The notes under the pieces: generated by a model
The model's database searches: none
Told to the model about the DNA's origin: nothing
The model's input: only the letters and a program-made list of their open reading frames with translations
Source of the DNA: CAXBGS01 sp963975425
Lineage (GTDB): Bacteria; Planctomycetota; Planctomycetia; Pirellulales; Pirellulaceae
Assembly (NCBI GenBank): GCA_963975425.1
Contig: CAXBGS010000010.1
Span: forward strand, 186,001 to 250,000
DNA: 64,000 nucleotides
Reading direction: 5' to 3'
In this document: one piece after another, positions 9,681-18,053 of the stretch
How positions within the stretch are numbered: position 1 is the first letter of the stretch
How the letters are laid out: each line of letters begins with the position of its first letter
Made by a program: the position numbers and the translations under genes

Positions 9681-11171
9681 TCAGGCCAGCGCCGCGAATC
9701 GTTCGGCCGGCACATCCCAGTCGGATGCATTGGTCGGCTCGAAGGATTTTGTGTCGAAGCTTTCTCGCACAAGAGCTCGGGCCTCTTCGATCGAGCTCAG
9801 ATGACCGGTCCCGATCATCTGCATCAACACGTTTCCGATCGCGGTCGCCTCCACCGGTCCGGCGACCACGACGCGATTGCAGGCGTCCGCCGTCATCTGG
9901 CACAACAATTCGTTCTGGGAACCGCCGCCGACAATATGGATCGTTTCGATTGTGTGGCCGACCAAGGATTCCAACATCCCCAGGCAGACGCGATACCGCA
10001 TCGCCAATCCTTCGAGTGCGGCTCGATAAATCATGTTGTTGTTCGTGGGTGCTCCCTGTCCGGTCCGTGATGCATATTCGGAAATCGCATCGACCATATC
10101 GTCGGGCGCCACAAACGCCGGGTCGTCGGGATCTAACAACAATTCAAAGGGCTTGGCTTTCCGAGCTCCCTCGACCATCGCGTCCCACGATTCGGCCTCG
10201 CCTCGACGCTCGAGCGCGTGGCGAATTTGCTGAAAGATCCACAGCCCGCCGATGTTTTTCAGCAATCGGATGCTGCCGCTAACGCCACCTTCATTGGTGA
10301 AGTTCAACTCGGAACAGAGGCCGTTGATTTTGGGTTCTGGCAATTCGCATCCCATCAATGACCATGTACCCGAACTGATGTAGCACCAATTTGGTTCGGC
10401 CGGCGCGAAGTCTTTTGCGGGAGTTGCGATTACGGCCGACGCCGTATCATGCGTGGCCGGCACAACGACGGGGACATCCTTTAAACCCGTGGTGGTCACG
10501 ACGGAATCCTGAACGTTGCCCAGGATCGTCCCCGGCTCGACAAGTTGTCCGAAAACCCGCTCGGGCAGTCCGAAACGCTCGATCAATTCGCTGGACCATT
10601 GCTTGGTGCGTGGGTCCAGCAGCTGTGTGGTGGAGGCGTTGGTCAGTTCGACGCCCTTCTTGCCGGTCAACAACCAATGAAACAGGTCGCCCATCATCAG
10701 AAAATCTTCAGCGATTTCCAGGGCTGGCTCGTTCGCCATTCGCGTCGCGATCAAGAAATAGATCGAATTGATCTCAATGAACTGGATGCCTGTGGCGGCA
10801 AATAATTCCTCGCGAGGGACCGTTTCAAAGGCCTTTTCGATCATGCCGCGGCCGATCGCGTCTCGGTAGTGCCGAACCGGGCTGGTCACGTTGTCTTGGC
10901 CGTCCAGCATGACGTAGCTGACGCCCCAGGTATCGACCCCGACCGACGCGATATTGTCGTACTGATTGGACGCCATCCGGAGCCCTTGCTGGATTTCTCG
11001 CCACAAACCCAGCCAATCCCACAGCAGGGTCTGCTGGACGCGAACCGGATCGTTCGCAAAGCGGTGGACTGGTTCGAGTTGCAGCTTGCCGTCATCGACC
11101 CACGACGCGATCACTCGCCCGCTTGATGCCCCGAGATCAACGGCCAGGTGAACAGGAGTATTTGATGACAT
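9681..11171 (-). CDS. rhaB: Rhamnulokinase (FGGY family)
   Basis: This 496-residue FGGY carbohydrate kinase matches rhamnulokinase: LAVDLGASSGRV at the N terminus, VGVDTWGVSYVMLD, the domain-II ATP-binding stretch VPATHDTASAV, ISSGTWSLMGCE, and IHIVGGGSQNELLCQMTAD. It would phosphorylate L-rhamnulose to rhamnulose-1-phosphate in the cytoplasm, allowing use of rhamnose from algal or microbial polysaccharides. No rhaA or rhaD neighbour is present, so the pathway must be scattered. The gene is convergent with rny; the gap contains short inverted repeats (TGCGC/GCGCA at 9543-9559 and CCGCAC/GTGCGG at 9607-9630) but no T-tract. Confidence 0.88.
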   Translation of the reverse strand: MSSNTPVHLAVDLGASSGRVIASWVDDGKLQLEPVHRFANDPVRVQQTLLWDWLGLWREIQQGLRMASNQYDNIASVGVDTWGVSYVMLDGQDNVTSPVRHYRDAIGRGMIEKAFETVPREELFAATGIQFIEINSIYFLIATRMANEPALEIAEDFLMMGDLFHWLLTGKKGVELTNASTTQLLDPRTKQWSSELIERFGLPERVFGQLVEPGTILGNVQDSVVTTTGLKDVPVVVPATHDTASAVIATPAKDFAPAEPNWCYISSGTWSLMGCELPEPKINGLCSELNFTNEGGVSGSIRLLKNIGGLWIFQQIRHALERRGEAESWDAMVEGARKAKPFELLLDPDDPAFVAPDDMVDAISEYASRTGQGAPTNNNMIYRAALEGLAMRYRVCLGMLESLVGHTIETIHIVGGGSQNELLCQMTADACNRVVVAGPVEATAIGNVLMQMIGTGHLSSIEEARALVRESFDTKSFEPTNASDWDVPAERFAALA

Positions 11172-11923
11172 GGCGCTGGAATCTGCCCTTGATAGGTGAA
11201 AAACAGGGTTTTAGCGAGGAATCTGCGTCAGCGATAGCGGGAGCGAAGCCGTCGTGGGAAATCCCCCCGCACTGAGGACGATGATAGCAACCAGGGGCTC
11301 TCTGAGGACGCCCAGAATTCTTGTCGATTCGCGACCGGAGCGTAGCCAAAAAACTTAACTCAATCGCTGAAAAGGCTTTACCACCGAGCGTGTCAGAAAG
11401 GAGGGCCGAAAAGCAAGATTCTGCGGTTGACCCACCGGCAGCAGACCGTAACCTAGTGCTGTCGATCGACGAGGATTTCCGAACTGGCGAAACTCGGGAT
11501 TCGGCACCCACCTGACACTGATTCAAAGCGACTAAGTCGTTGTTTTACAACGGTTTGCGGCAATACCGTCGAGACCGATTTTGTGACGTCAACGCCCGCC
11601 CTTCCGTATTCGTTGTGTCTTCCGCGAGTTCGCCTCGCGTGGGGTAAACGCGGTCAGCTTGCGGCCACGGGCTGACATCGTTGACAAGATGTTGAAACCT
11701 AGTTTCACGGCTTGTCGTCGGACCTCACGGGCCGGGTACACGACGTGCCCGGTCGCGAACACTCGCGGTGGCACCGCGCAGGCTCGTGATCGCTGTTCGC
11801 GTCTCGCTTTCTTTCAATTCTGACAAACTTAATCGAACGTGTCGACTTCCATGTCGATCCAACCCGCTTGGTTTCGTTCGGTTCGGTTCCGATCGTCTGG
11901 GCTTCGCTAGAGCCTGGGCTTCG
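11172..11923. other. 752-bp region without a credible gene
   Basis: Between the start of rhaB and the stop of rsmH, only short open frames occur (for example 11321-11515 plus, 11589-11774 minus); none has a recognisable product or convincing ribosome-binding site. A small perfect inverted repeat CGTTGT-TTT-ACAACG sits at 11538-11552. The right end holds GCTTCGCTAG-type repeats. It may include the rhaB promoter or a decayed gene. Confidence 0.5.
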
Positions 11924-11942
11924 CTAGTTTGAGCTTCGCTGA
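11899..11942. repeat. Imperfect GGGCTTCGCTAG repeats overlapping the rsmH stop
   Basis: GGGCTTCGCTAG occurs at 11899-11910 and 11916-11927, with a third related copy GAGCTTCGCTGA at 11931-11942, so the spacing is about 15-17 bp. The block includes the TAG stop of rsmH (11924-11926), so the gene end appears to be made of repeat DNA. Confidence 0.6.
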
Positions 11943-12811
11943 GCGACGCGCAGCTTTGCACTTCGGCTTCTTGGATTGACCCTCACTTCATCCTCGCTCG
12001 GCCGCAGCGGTTTCTTCGTCAGCACGTCCCACCGATCGTCATCGCGAAATGCGTTCTTCACGATTCGGTCTTCGAGTGAATGGAAGCTGATCACGGCCAG
12101 GCGTCCGCCGGGGCGCAGCCAATCCGGGGCGGCACGCAGCGTACGCTCTAGAATCGCGAGCTCATCGTTAACGGCGATCCGCAGCGCTTGGAACGTGCGA
12201 GTGGCCGGATGAATATCGTGATTCTTGCTGCGCGGAACACAGCGCCGACAGATTTGCACCAGATCATCGACGGTTTGCACCGGGTGACGCTCGCGCTGTC
12301 GCTGGACGATTGCTTTCGCAATGCGACGGCTGAAACGCTCTTCGCCGTATTGATAGATCGCGTTGGCGATTTGTTCTTCGCTATGCCGAGTCAACCAAGT
12401 CGCGGCGGACACACCGTTCTCTGGATCAAAACGTAAATCAAGAGGACCGTCTTGGGTGAAACTGAACCCGCGATCACGGTCGGCCAACTGGTCGCTTGAA
12501 AGCCCCAGATCCAAAACCATCGCATCCGCTTGGTCTATTTGCGAAACCTCGAGTGCTTTGCCAGCTTGTTCATAGCTGCCCAAAAAAACACTCAGTCGTG
12601 GGTCATGCGGTTCGCATTCAACGCGCTGGCTGACCGCTGGATCTCGGTCCAGGCCGATGACGTGTCCTTTGTCCTGCGGCAACACACCCAACAGCAGCTG
12701 CGCGTGCCCACCGCCGCCGTAGGTGCCGTCGATCACGACGCTGGGGCGGAGTTCGCCAAGCCAGTGCAAAACCTCGTCGGGCATGACCGAAATGTGAACC
12801 GACTCAGCCAA
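11924..12811 (-). CDS. rsmH: 16S rRNA (cytosine-1402-N4)-methyltransferase RsmH
   Basis: RsmH (MraW) methylates C1402 in the ribosomal P site using S-adenosylmethionine. Diagnostic elements are HISVMPDEVL at the N terminus, the SAM-binding GTYGGGGHA, LDLGLSSDQL, RGFSFTQDGPLDLRFD, FQALRIAVN and the C-terminal FHSLEDRIVKNAF. At 295 residues the length is normal. The start is TTG, and the gene overlaps the end of the upstream TIM-barrel gene by 8 bp, so the two are probably translationally coupled. It is not in a dcw (mur/fts) cluster, which fits planctomycetes that lack FtsZ and most divisome genes. Confidence 0.93.
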   Translation of the reverse strand: MAESVHISVMPDEVLHWLGELRPSVVIDGTYGGGGHAQLLLGVLPQDKGHVIGLDRDPAVSQRVECEPHDPRLSVFLGSYEQAGKALEVSQIDQADAMVLDLGLSSDQLADRDRGFSFTQDGPLDLRFDPENGVSAATWLTRHSEEQIANAIYQYGEERFSRRIAKAIVQRQRERHPVQTVDDLVQICRRCVPRSKNHDIHPATRTFQALRIAVNDELAILERTLRAAPDWLRPGGRLAVISFHSLEDRIVKNAFRDDDRWDVLTKKPLRPSEDEVRVNPRSRSAKLRVAQRSSN

Positions 12812-13742
12812 TCGTTGCTGCTTTCTTGCTGCAGTTTAGCGCCGATTCCATTTGTGCGGCGACGTTCTTGAGGTATTCGAAATCGCCACCGGCGACTTCT
12901 GCTGCCAACCAACCGGTGAATTGAATTTCGCGAAGCGCTTCCTCGACCGATGGCCAATCGATATCGCCTTCGGTGATGGCGGTGAAGCGGTCGTCCGCAC
13001 GCGAGAACCCTTTGACGTCTAACTTTTTGATCCGATCGCCCAGAGTTCGTATCCAGCCAGCCGGGTCACCGTATTTCCAGTGGTTGCCAATATCGAATTG
13101 GACACCGACCAGGGGCGAATTGAAATCATCGACAAACTGGGCTGTGCGATCGGCGGTTTGGTTGTTGCCGCCGTCATGGTCGTAAAGGAAATCGTTCCAG
13201 ACGTTTTCCATCAAAATCGACACGCCATGCTTTTCCGCCGTCGGCAGGGCCAGCCGGATGTTTTCGAGTGCTCGCTTATAGACTGCGTCGTCATCACCAT
13301 CCTTGCCGTGACCGGGAACCAACAGAATCGTGTCGGCACCGACGGCCGCCGTATGCTGGATGCCTGTGGTTAAGTCCTGCAGCGCCTGTCGACGCACCTC
13401 GGGATCAGGATCCGTGTGTCGAACTTTCCAGTGATTCCCGCAAACGGTGCCATCGATGATCAGTCCTGATGCTTCCGCAGCCGCGACGGCTTCCTCAGGA
13501 TCGAACGCACCGGTGTTGGGCTCGACGCCGTGAAAACCAGCCTCACGTGCCAAGCGGAATCGATCCGCGAGCGAACCGTCAAGCTTTCGCAACATGCCAA
13601 GCTTTAACGACTTTCGCAGCCAAGGCAGCGGTTCGGACGACTTGCTGGAATTTTCCGTATCGGCAAACGCGTGATTGACCGCGAGTGTTGCTGCGACGAT
13701 TCCGGCGCTGCCGCGATGGATAAAATTTCTTCGCGTGATCAT
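12804..13742 (-). CDS. Tat-exported sugar phosphate isomerase/epimerase-like TIM-barrel protein
   Basis: Starting at the ATG at 13742 gives a twin-arginine signal (MITRRNFIHRG, then AGIVAATLAVNHAFA), preferred over the upstream in-frame start at 13793. The mature part is a xylose-isomerase-like TIM barrel: FHGVEPNTGAF, DTILLVPGHGKDG, VSILMENVWNDF, FDIGNHWKYGDP, LDVKGFSRADDR and WLAAEVAGGD. The conserved Glu, Asp and His residues suit a divalent metal site. Planctomycetes encode many exported paralogues of this type acting on sugars or polyols; the substrate is unknown. The 3' end overlaps rsmH by 8 bp, an odd functional pairing. Confidence 0.8.
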   Translation of the reverse strand: MITRRNFIHRGSAGIVAATLAVNHAFADTENSSKSSEPLPWLRKSLKLGMLRKLDGSLADRFRLAREAGFHGVEPNTGAFDPEEAVAAAEASGLIIDGTVCGNHWKVRHTDPDPEVRRQALQDLTTGIQHTAAVGADTILLVPGHGKDGDDDAVYKRALENIRLALPTAEKHGVSILMENVWNDFLYDHDGGNNQTADRTAQFVDDFNSPLVGVQFDIGNHWKYGDPAGWIRTLGDRIKKLDVKGFSRADDRFTAITEGDIDWPSVEEALREIQFTGWLAAEVAGGDFEYLKNVAAQMESALNCSKKAATIG

Positions 13743-13890
13743 TGCGTTTGACTCGCCTGTGTTGGCCCGGGATGTGTCAGATGAGAGATGCATCCGATGA
13801 CTGGGAAGGATTCGTGCTACCGCCTAATATAGATGATCCGAGTCAAACCGCTCACCCCTACAAACCGCTCGCCAACCAAGAGGCGTTTCG

Positions 13891-14931
13891 TTGCCCTTGC
13901 CTACCCTGCTCGTCTGGACGCCGATTGATACGTGGATCTTGGTCACCGCGTGTTTGGCAGCGGCGGCATGCGCAATTCCCGGATGCTTTTTGTTCCTGCG
14001 GAAACAATGCATGATCGCTGACGCGTTGACGCACGCTGCGTTTCCCGGGGTGGTCGCTGCGTTTGTGTTGGCGGGGTTCATGGAAAGCTGGGGCTGGATC
14101 GAACATGACGGAAACTGGGCCACGCGGCAATTCTTGATGTTTGGTGGGGCGATGATCGCTGGTTTGTCGACGGCATATTTGACCGAATGGGTCACTCACA
14201 GCGGTTGGATTCGAGGCGATGCCGCGCTGGGCATCGTGTTCACAACGCTGTTCGCGTTCGGCCTGCTGTTGCTGCGACAGTTTGCCGACAAGAGCGACGT
14301 CGATATGGACTGCGTTCTGTATGGGCAACTGGAAACGGTCGGATTGGCGAGCGGGATTCCCGGCGAAGCCGTCACGTGTGGCGTGATGCTGATGGTCAAT
14401 CTGGTGCTGGTCGCGGTCCTGTTCAAAGAGTTGATGATCACCACATTTGACCCACAGCTTGCCGGTGCGTTGGGTTTCAAGCCCCGGGCGATCCACTATG
14501 GATTGATGACGATCACGACGGCGACACTGGTGACGGCATTTGAAGTCGTCGGCAGTATTCTGGTGATCGGAATGCTTGTCATCCCGCCGGCGACGGCGTT
14601 CTTTATCACGCGGCGTTTGTGGCCAATGATCGCCATTGCAGTGGCTGCTGCGGTATCGGCATCCGTTCTGGGACATTTGGCAGCGATCACGCTGCCGGGC
14701 CCGCTGACAACCCTATTCGGATTGCCCTGGGTCGACAGCGTCAAGACATCGGGATCGATTGTGGTCGTCGCAGCGGGACAGCTGTTGCTGGCGTTGCTAT
14801 TTGGGCCGGAACGAGGCATTTTGGTGGATGTGTATCGACACGAACCGCGAATCGAACCCGTCGCACCGCTTGAACCGGACGTGATCGGATCGGGCATGCC
14901 GCCGCGGGAAACGCCCGGAACGCTGGTGTAG
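13891..14931 (+). CDS. ABC-3 family metal (Zn/Mn) transporter permease, orphan
   Basis: This 346-residue multi-span membrane protein matches ZnuB/MntB/SitC-type ABC-3 permeases: CAIPGCFLFLRKQCMIADAL, THAAFPGVV, GALGFKPRAIHYGLM, TAFEVVGSILVIGMLVIPPA and a late helix ending LFGPERG. It would form the membrane channel for Zn2+, Mn2+ or Fe2+ import. The start is TTG with AAGAGG upstream. No ATPase, binding protein or second permease is adjacent: the left neighbour is divergent and the right neighbour is an EF-hand protein. The last 30 or so residues are hydrophilic. The stop codon abuts an 18-bp tandem repeat. Confidence 0.85.
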   Translation: MPLPTLLVWTPIDTWILVTACLAAAACAIPGCFLFLRKQCMIADALTHAAFPGVVAAFVLAGFMESWGWIEHDGNWATRQFLMFGGAMIAGLSTAYLTEWVTHSGWIRGDAALGIVFTTLFAFGLLLLRQFADKSDVDMDCVLYGQLETVGLASGIPGEAVTCGVMLMVNLVLVAVLFKELMITTFDPQLAGALGFKPRAIHYGLMTITTATLVTAFEVVGSILVIGMLVIPPATAFFITRRLWPMIAIAVAAAVSASVLGHLAAITLPGPLTTLFGLPWVDSVKTSGSIVVVAAGQLLLALLFGPERGILVDVYRHEPRIEPVAPLEPDVIGSGMPPRETPGTLV

Positions 14932-15048
14932 AGCATGTCGCTGGCGTAGAGCATGCGGCTGGTCTCGAGCATGCGGCTGGTCTCGAGCATGCGGCTGGTC
15001 TCGAGCATGCGGCTGGTCTCGAGCATGTCGCTGGTCTCGAGCACGCCG
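14931..15048. repeat. 18-bp tandem repeat, six full units plus a partial
   Basis: Six contiguous 18-bp units occupy 14931-15038, with core GAGCATGCGGCTGGTCTC repeated identically four times. The outer units carry GTCGCTGG variants, and a partial unit ends at about 15048. The first base of the array is the last base of the permease stop codon, and the preceding coding bases (ACGCTGGTGTA) already resemble the unit. The array contains no genes. Confidence 0.9.
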
Positions 15049-15258
15049 TTTCTTGCAAATTTACGCGTTTTTTGCCTTCCCCTGCGACCGTAGTGGTCCT
15101 CACATTCGCTGTGATCGATGCACGCGGGTGGGTGATCGCCGCGTTCGTCCGGTTTCGTCGCCGAAATCGTACGGTTTGCGATAAAATTGTCTAGGAAACA
15201 CCCGTGTTGGCACCGAAGTCACGCGAAACCTTCGACAGCAAGATCGGTTCAATCGACT

Positions 15259-16704
15259 ATGAACAATCCACGCATCATTACCGCTCTTGCGTTCTGTCTG
15301 CTGACTGCCGTCATGGTCTCGGCCCAACCACCGGGACGAGGCGGGGACCGCGGTGGCGGTGGCTTTGGGGGTCCAGGGGGCGGCGGATTTGGCGGCGATC
15401 GCGGCGGACGTGGTGGCGGTGATCGCGGTGGCGGTGATCGTGGCAGCTTTGGTGGCGGTCGCGGTGGCGGGCCAACCGGGGGAAGCGGATTTGGCGGCGG
15501 TCGCGGTGGGGATCGCGGCGGCGGCGGTGGCAGTCGTGGCGGATTCGATGCGTCCAGCATGCTCAGCCGACTCGACGCTAATGGCAACGGCGTGCTCGAC
15601 CCGGACGAACAACAAGGCCCCGCACAATTTTTGATTGGGCGGCTCCAGCAATCCGATCCCAGCATCAAAGCCGGCCAGCCAATCTCAATCAAAAAAGTCA
15701 CCGCGGTTTTTGAAAAAATGCGGTCTCAGCGTGACGGCGGTGACTCAGGCGGGCCGCCATCGCGCGGCGGTTCAAACGCGGCTGATGAAGCATTAGAAAT
15801 CGAGCCGCTCGTACCAGGCTTTGGTGTGGACGACGAACCGATCCCGCTGATGGGCTTCGGTCCCGCCGCAGAAATGTTATCGACCGAAGTGACGGAAGCC
15901 GACAAACGCGAAGCGGCTGAGCGGATGCGTCGATACGACCGCAACGGTGACGGCGTTCTGACCAAGAATGAGCTGTCCAGCCGGATGTCAGGCAACCCAA
16001 TGGATTTCGATCGAAACAAGGACGGCAAACTGACCGCTAGCGAGTTGGCCGTAAGATACGCACGGCGACGCGTCGGCGAAGAAGAAGCTCGCGCATCGCG
16101 GCGCGATGATGACCGACGTCGCGAACGCGATCGCGGGACCGACGAAGCACCCGACGTCTACAACGGTCGAAATTCGTTTCGCATTTCGTCGGGCCCGCGA
16201 CTGCCCGATGGATTACCCGGGTACTTTACCGACAAAGACGCCAACGGTGATGGCCAAGTCACGATGGCCGAGTACGCCAGTGAGTGGAACGATGAAATCC
16301 TAGCCGCGTATTTCAAGTCCGACCTGAATAGTGACGGCGTAATCACGGCCGAAGAAGCGTTATTGGCGGTCGAGTCCGGTGGCTCCAGCGCGCCCTCCAG
16401 TTCGTACACCTCATCGTCATCGGGATCATCGTCATCGGGTTCCTCATCATCGCGGCCCTCGACGACGTCGACCGCCAGCGATTCGTCATCGACGGCTCCG
16501 CAAGGTGATGGCAGCATCGATCCGAAATTGATCAGCTATGCCGAACGCATCATCGGCCGGTACGACAAGAATAAAGACAAAGCGCTAACCGCATCGGAAT
16601 GGGAATCCATGTTGATGAATCCCGGCCCCGCCGACGGCAACCGCGATGGCCGCATCACCATCAACGAATATGCGGCATGGATGCAGTCGCGTTCAAAGCG
16701 TTAG
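15259..16704 (+). CDS. Secreted glycine-rich protein with about seven EF-hand loops
   Basis: From the ATG at 15259 the product has a signal peptide (MNNPRIITALAFCLLTAVM...VSAQ); an in-frame upstream start at 15187 would bury it. A Gly/Arg/Asp-rich repeat region follows (about residues 25-95), then EF-hand-like calcium loops: DANGNGVLDPDE, DRNGDGVLTKNE, DRNKDGKLTASE, DANGDGQVTMAE, DLNSDGVITAEE, DKNKDKALTASE and DGNRDGRITINE. A Ser-rich linker separates the last two from the others. Calcium-dependent folding outside the cytoplasm is likely; a specific function is not known. The preceding 200 bp probably holds its promoter. Confidence 0.82.
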   Translation: MNNPRIITALAFCLLTAVMVSAQPPGRGGDRGGGGFGGPGGGGFGGDRGGRGGGDRGGGDRGSFGGGRGGGPTGGSGFGGGRGGDRGGGGGSRGGFDASSMLSRLDANGNGVLDPDEQQGPAQFLIGRLQQSDPSIKAGQPISIKKVTAVFEKMRSQRDGGDSGGPPSRGGSNAADEALEIEPLVPGFGVDDEPIPLMGFGPAAEMLSTEVTEADKREAAERMRRYDRNGDGVLTKNELSSRMSGNPMDFDRNKDGKLTASELAVRYARRRVGEEEARASRRDDDRRRERDRGTDEAPDVYNGRNSFRISSGPRLPDGLPGYFTDKDANGDGQVTMAEYASEWNDEILAAYFKSDLNSDGVITAEEALLAVESGGSSAPSSSYTSSSSGSSSSGSSSSRPSTTSTASDSSSTAPQGDGSIDPKLISYAERIIGRYDKNKDKALTASEWESMLMNPGPADGNRDGRITINEYAAWMQSRSKR

Positions 16705-16749
16705 GGCTGCCCCGTCGAAAGGTGGATTAAGATTCGATAGGCTAACTGG

Positions 16750-17874
16750 ATGCCTGGACATTCATCTGCCGTGACGACAATCGACGACCCCTCGCTGGAC
16801 GAACTCTGCAGTCGCCTTCGCGAGCAAAGCGCTCGCGCTGACCGCGTCGAGGATTGGCCGGCTCGATCGCTTCAGTTGTGCGCCGATGCCGGCGTGTATC
16901 GTTGGTTCCTGGACGCCGAGTCTGGCGGATTCGGTTGGGACGAAATCGATCGGACGCGCGGCTATTTGCGCTTATCGGCCGCTGACCTGACAACAACCTT
17001 CGTGATCACCCAGTACATGGGCGCGATACGCCGTATCGTCAGCAGCGATAACCCCCAAGCCGCGCAGCGATGGTTACAGCCATTGCTGGACGGAAAAGCG
17101 TTCGGTACGGTCGGCATCAGTCACCTGACCACCAGTCGCCGGCACTTGGCCAAGCCCGTCATGCGCGTCACCGAGCTGGGCGACGGAAGATACCAACTTG
17201 ATGGTATGGCGCCCTGGGTGACCGGTGCTCCGCATGCAGACGTGATCGTCATCGGCGGCGCGACCGATGACGGACGTGAAATCCTCGCCGCGGTCCCGAC
17301 AGCTTCGGCCGACACGTCACTGGCTAATCCAACAGCCGGATCGGCCCCGCGCCTGGTCACTGGGCCGGGAATTGATTTGGTCGCATTGTCGGCAAGCTGT
17401 ACCGACCGCGTCACGCTGACCGAATTCATCGTCGAACCGTCGATGCTCTTGGCGGGCCCGGTCGCCAACGTCATGAGTTCGGGAATCGGCGCTCGCACCG
17501 GTGGGCTGCAAACATCGACCCTGGCGATCGGTTTATCACGGGCCGCGGTTGACTACTTGCAAGAGGAAGCGACAAAGCGAGAGGAACTGCGAGACGCCGC
17601 CACCGAGCTATGTTCCGAAGTCGATCAGATCGAGACCGAACTGATCCGGGCCGCGGGTGGCGATGCAAGCTGTGACGCATCGGAATTGCGAGGACGTGCC
17701 AATCGGCTTGCGCTTCGTTCGACCCAAGCGGCATTGACGGCCGCCAAAGGTGCCGGATATGTCACCGGACACCCGGTGGGCCGCTGGTGCCAACAGGCGT
17801 TGTTCTTTTTAGTCTGGAGCTGCCCCCAACCGGTCGCTCAAGCTCACCTTTGCGAGTTGGCGGGGCTACAGTAA
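16750..17874 (+). CDS. Acyl-CoA dehydrogenase family protein
   Basis: The 374-residue product has the acyl-CoA dehydrogenase layout: a helical N-terminal domain (LCADAGVYRWFLDAESGGFG), a middle beta domain with FGTVGISHLTTSRRH and YQLDGMAPWVTGAPHADVIV, and a C-terminal helical bundle (GLQTSTLAIGLSRAAVDYL, ALRSTQAALTAAKGAGYV). It is probably an FAD-dependent dehydrogenase or a flavin monooxygenase-like relative. The canonical catalytic Glu was not located with confidence, so the reaction is uncertain. It begins 45 bp after the EF-hand gene in the same direction. Confidence 0.75.
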   Translation: MPGHSSAVTTIDDPSLDELCSRLREQSARADRVEDWPARSLQLCADAGVYRWFLDAESGGFGWDEIDRTRGYLRLSAADLTTTFVITQYMGAIRRIVSSDNPQAAQRWLQPLLDGKAFGTVGISHLTTSRRHLAKPVMRVTELGDGRYQLDGMAPWVTGAPHADVIVIGGATDDGREILAAVPTASADTSLANPTAGSAPRLVTGPGIDLVALSASCTDRVTLTEFIVEPSMLLAGPVANVMSSGIGARTGGLQTSTLAIGLSRAAVDYLQEEATKREELRDAATELCSEVDQIETELIRAAGGDASCDASELRGRANRLALRSTQAALTAAKGAGYVTGHPVGRWCQQALFFLVWSCPQPVAQAHLCELAGLQ

Positions 17875-17993
17875 ACCCGCCTTTCATGTGTCACCCGTCT
17901 CCACGACCGGTTCCACCAGTTTGGTTCACGCGTTTGGTTCACGCACTTGCGTTCGCACACTTCGTTTGGCTTGGGCGTCAGTCGCGGCGGGCT

Positions 17994-18053
17994 AACGCAC
18001 AAGTGACTCATCGCCAACACACAAGTGACTGGTTGTTAACGTTCAAGTGACGC
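17994..18053. repeat. 22-bp tandem repeat overlapping the end of the 1,114-residue gene
   Basis: Three units beginning AACRYWCAAGTGAC lie at 17994-18015, 18016-18037 and 18038-18053 (last truncated). The stop codon of the minus-strand gene (18036-18038) falls at the second/third unit boundary. Just upstream, TTTGGTTCACGC is also duplicated (17930-17955). Confidence 0.75.

Noticed and set aside
11137..11526. 129-residue minus-strand frame upstream of rhaB
   Set aside because: No family match, no ribosome-binding site and no codon pattern typical of the neighbours; left as unassigned intergenic DNA.
15100..15701. Pro-rich and Ala/Thr-rich minus-strand frames
   Set aside because: They are reverse shadows of the Gly-rich region of the EF-hand protein.
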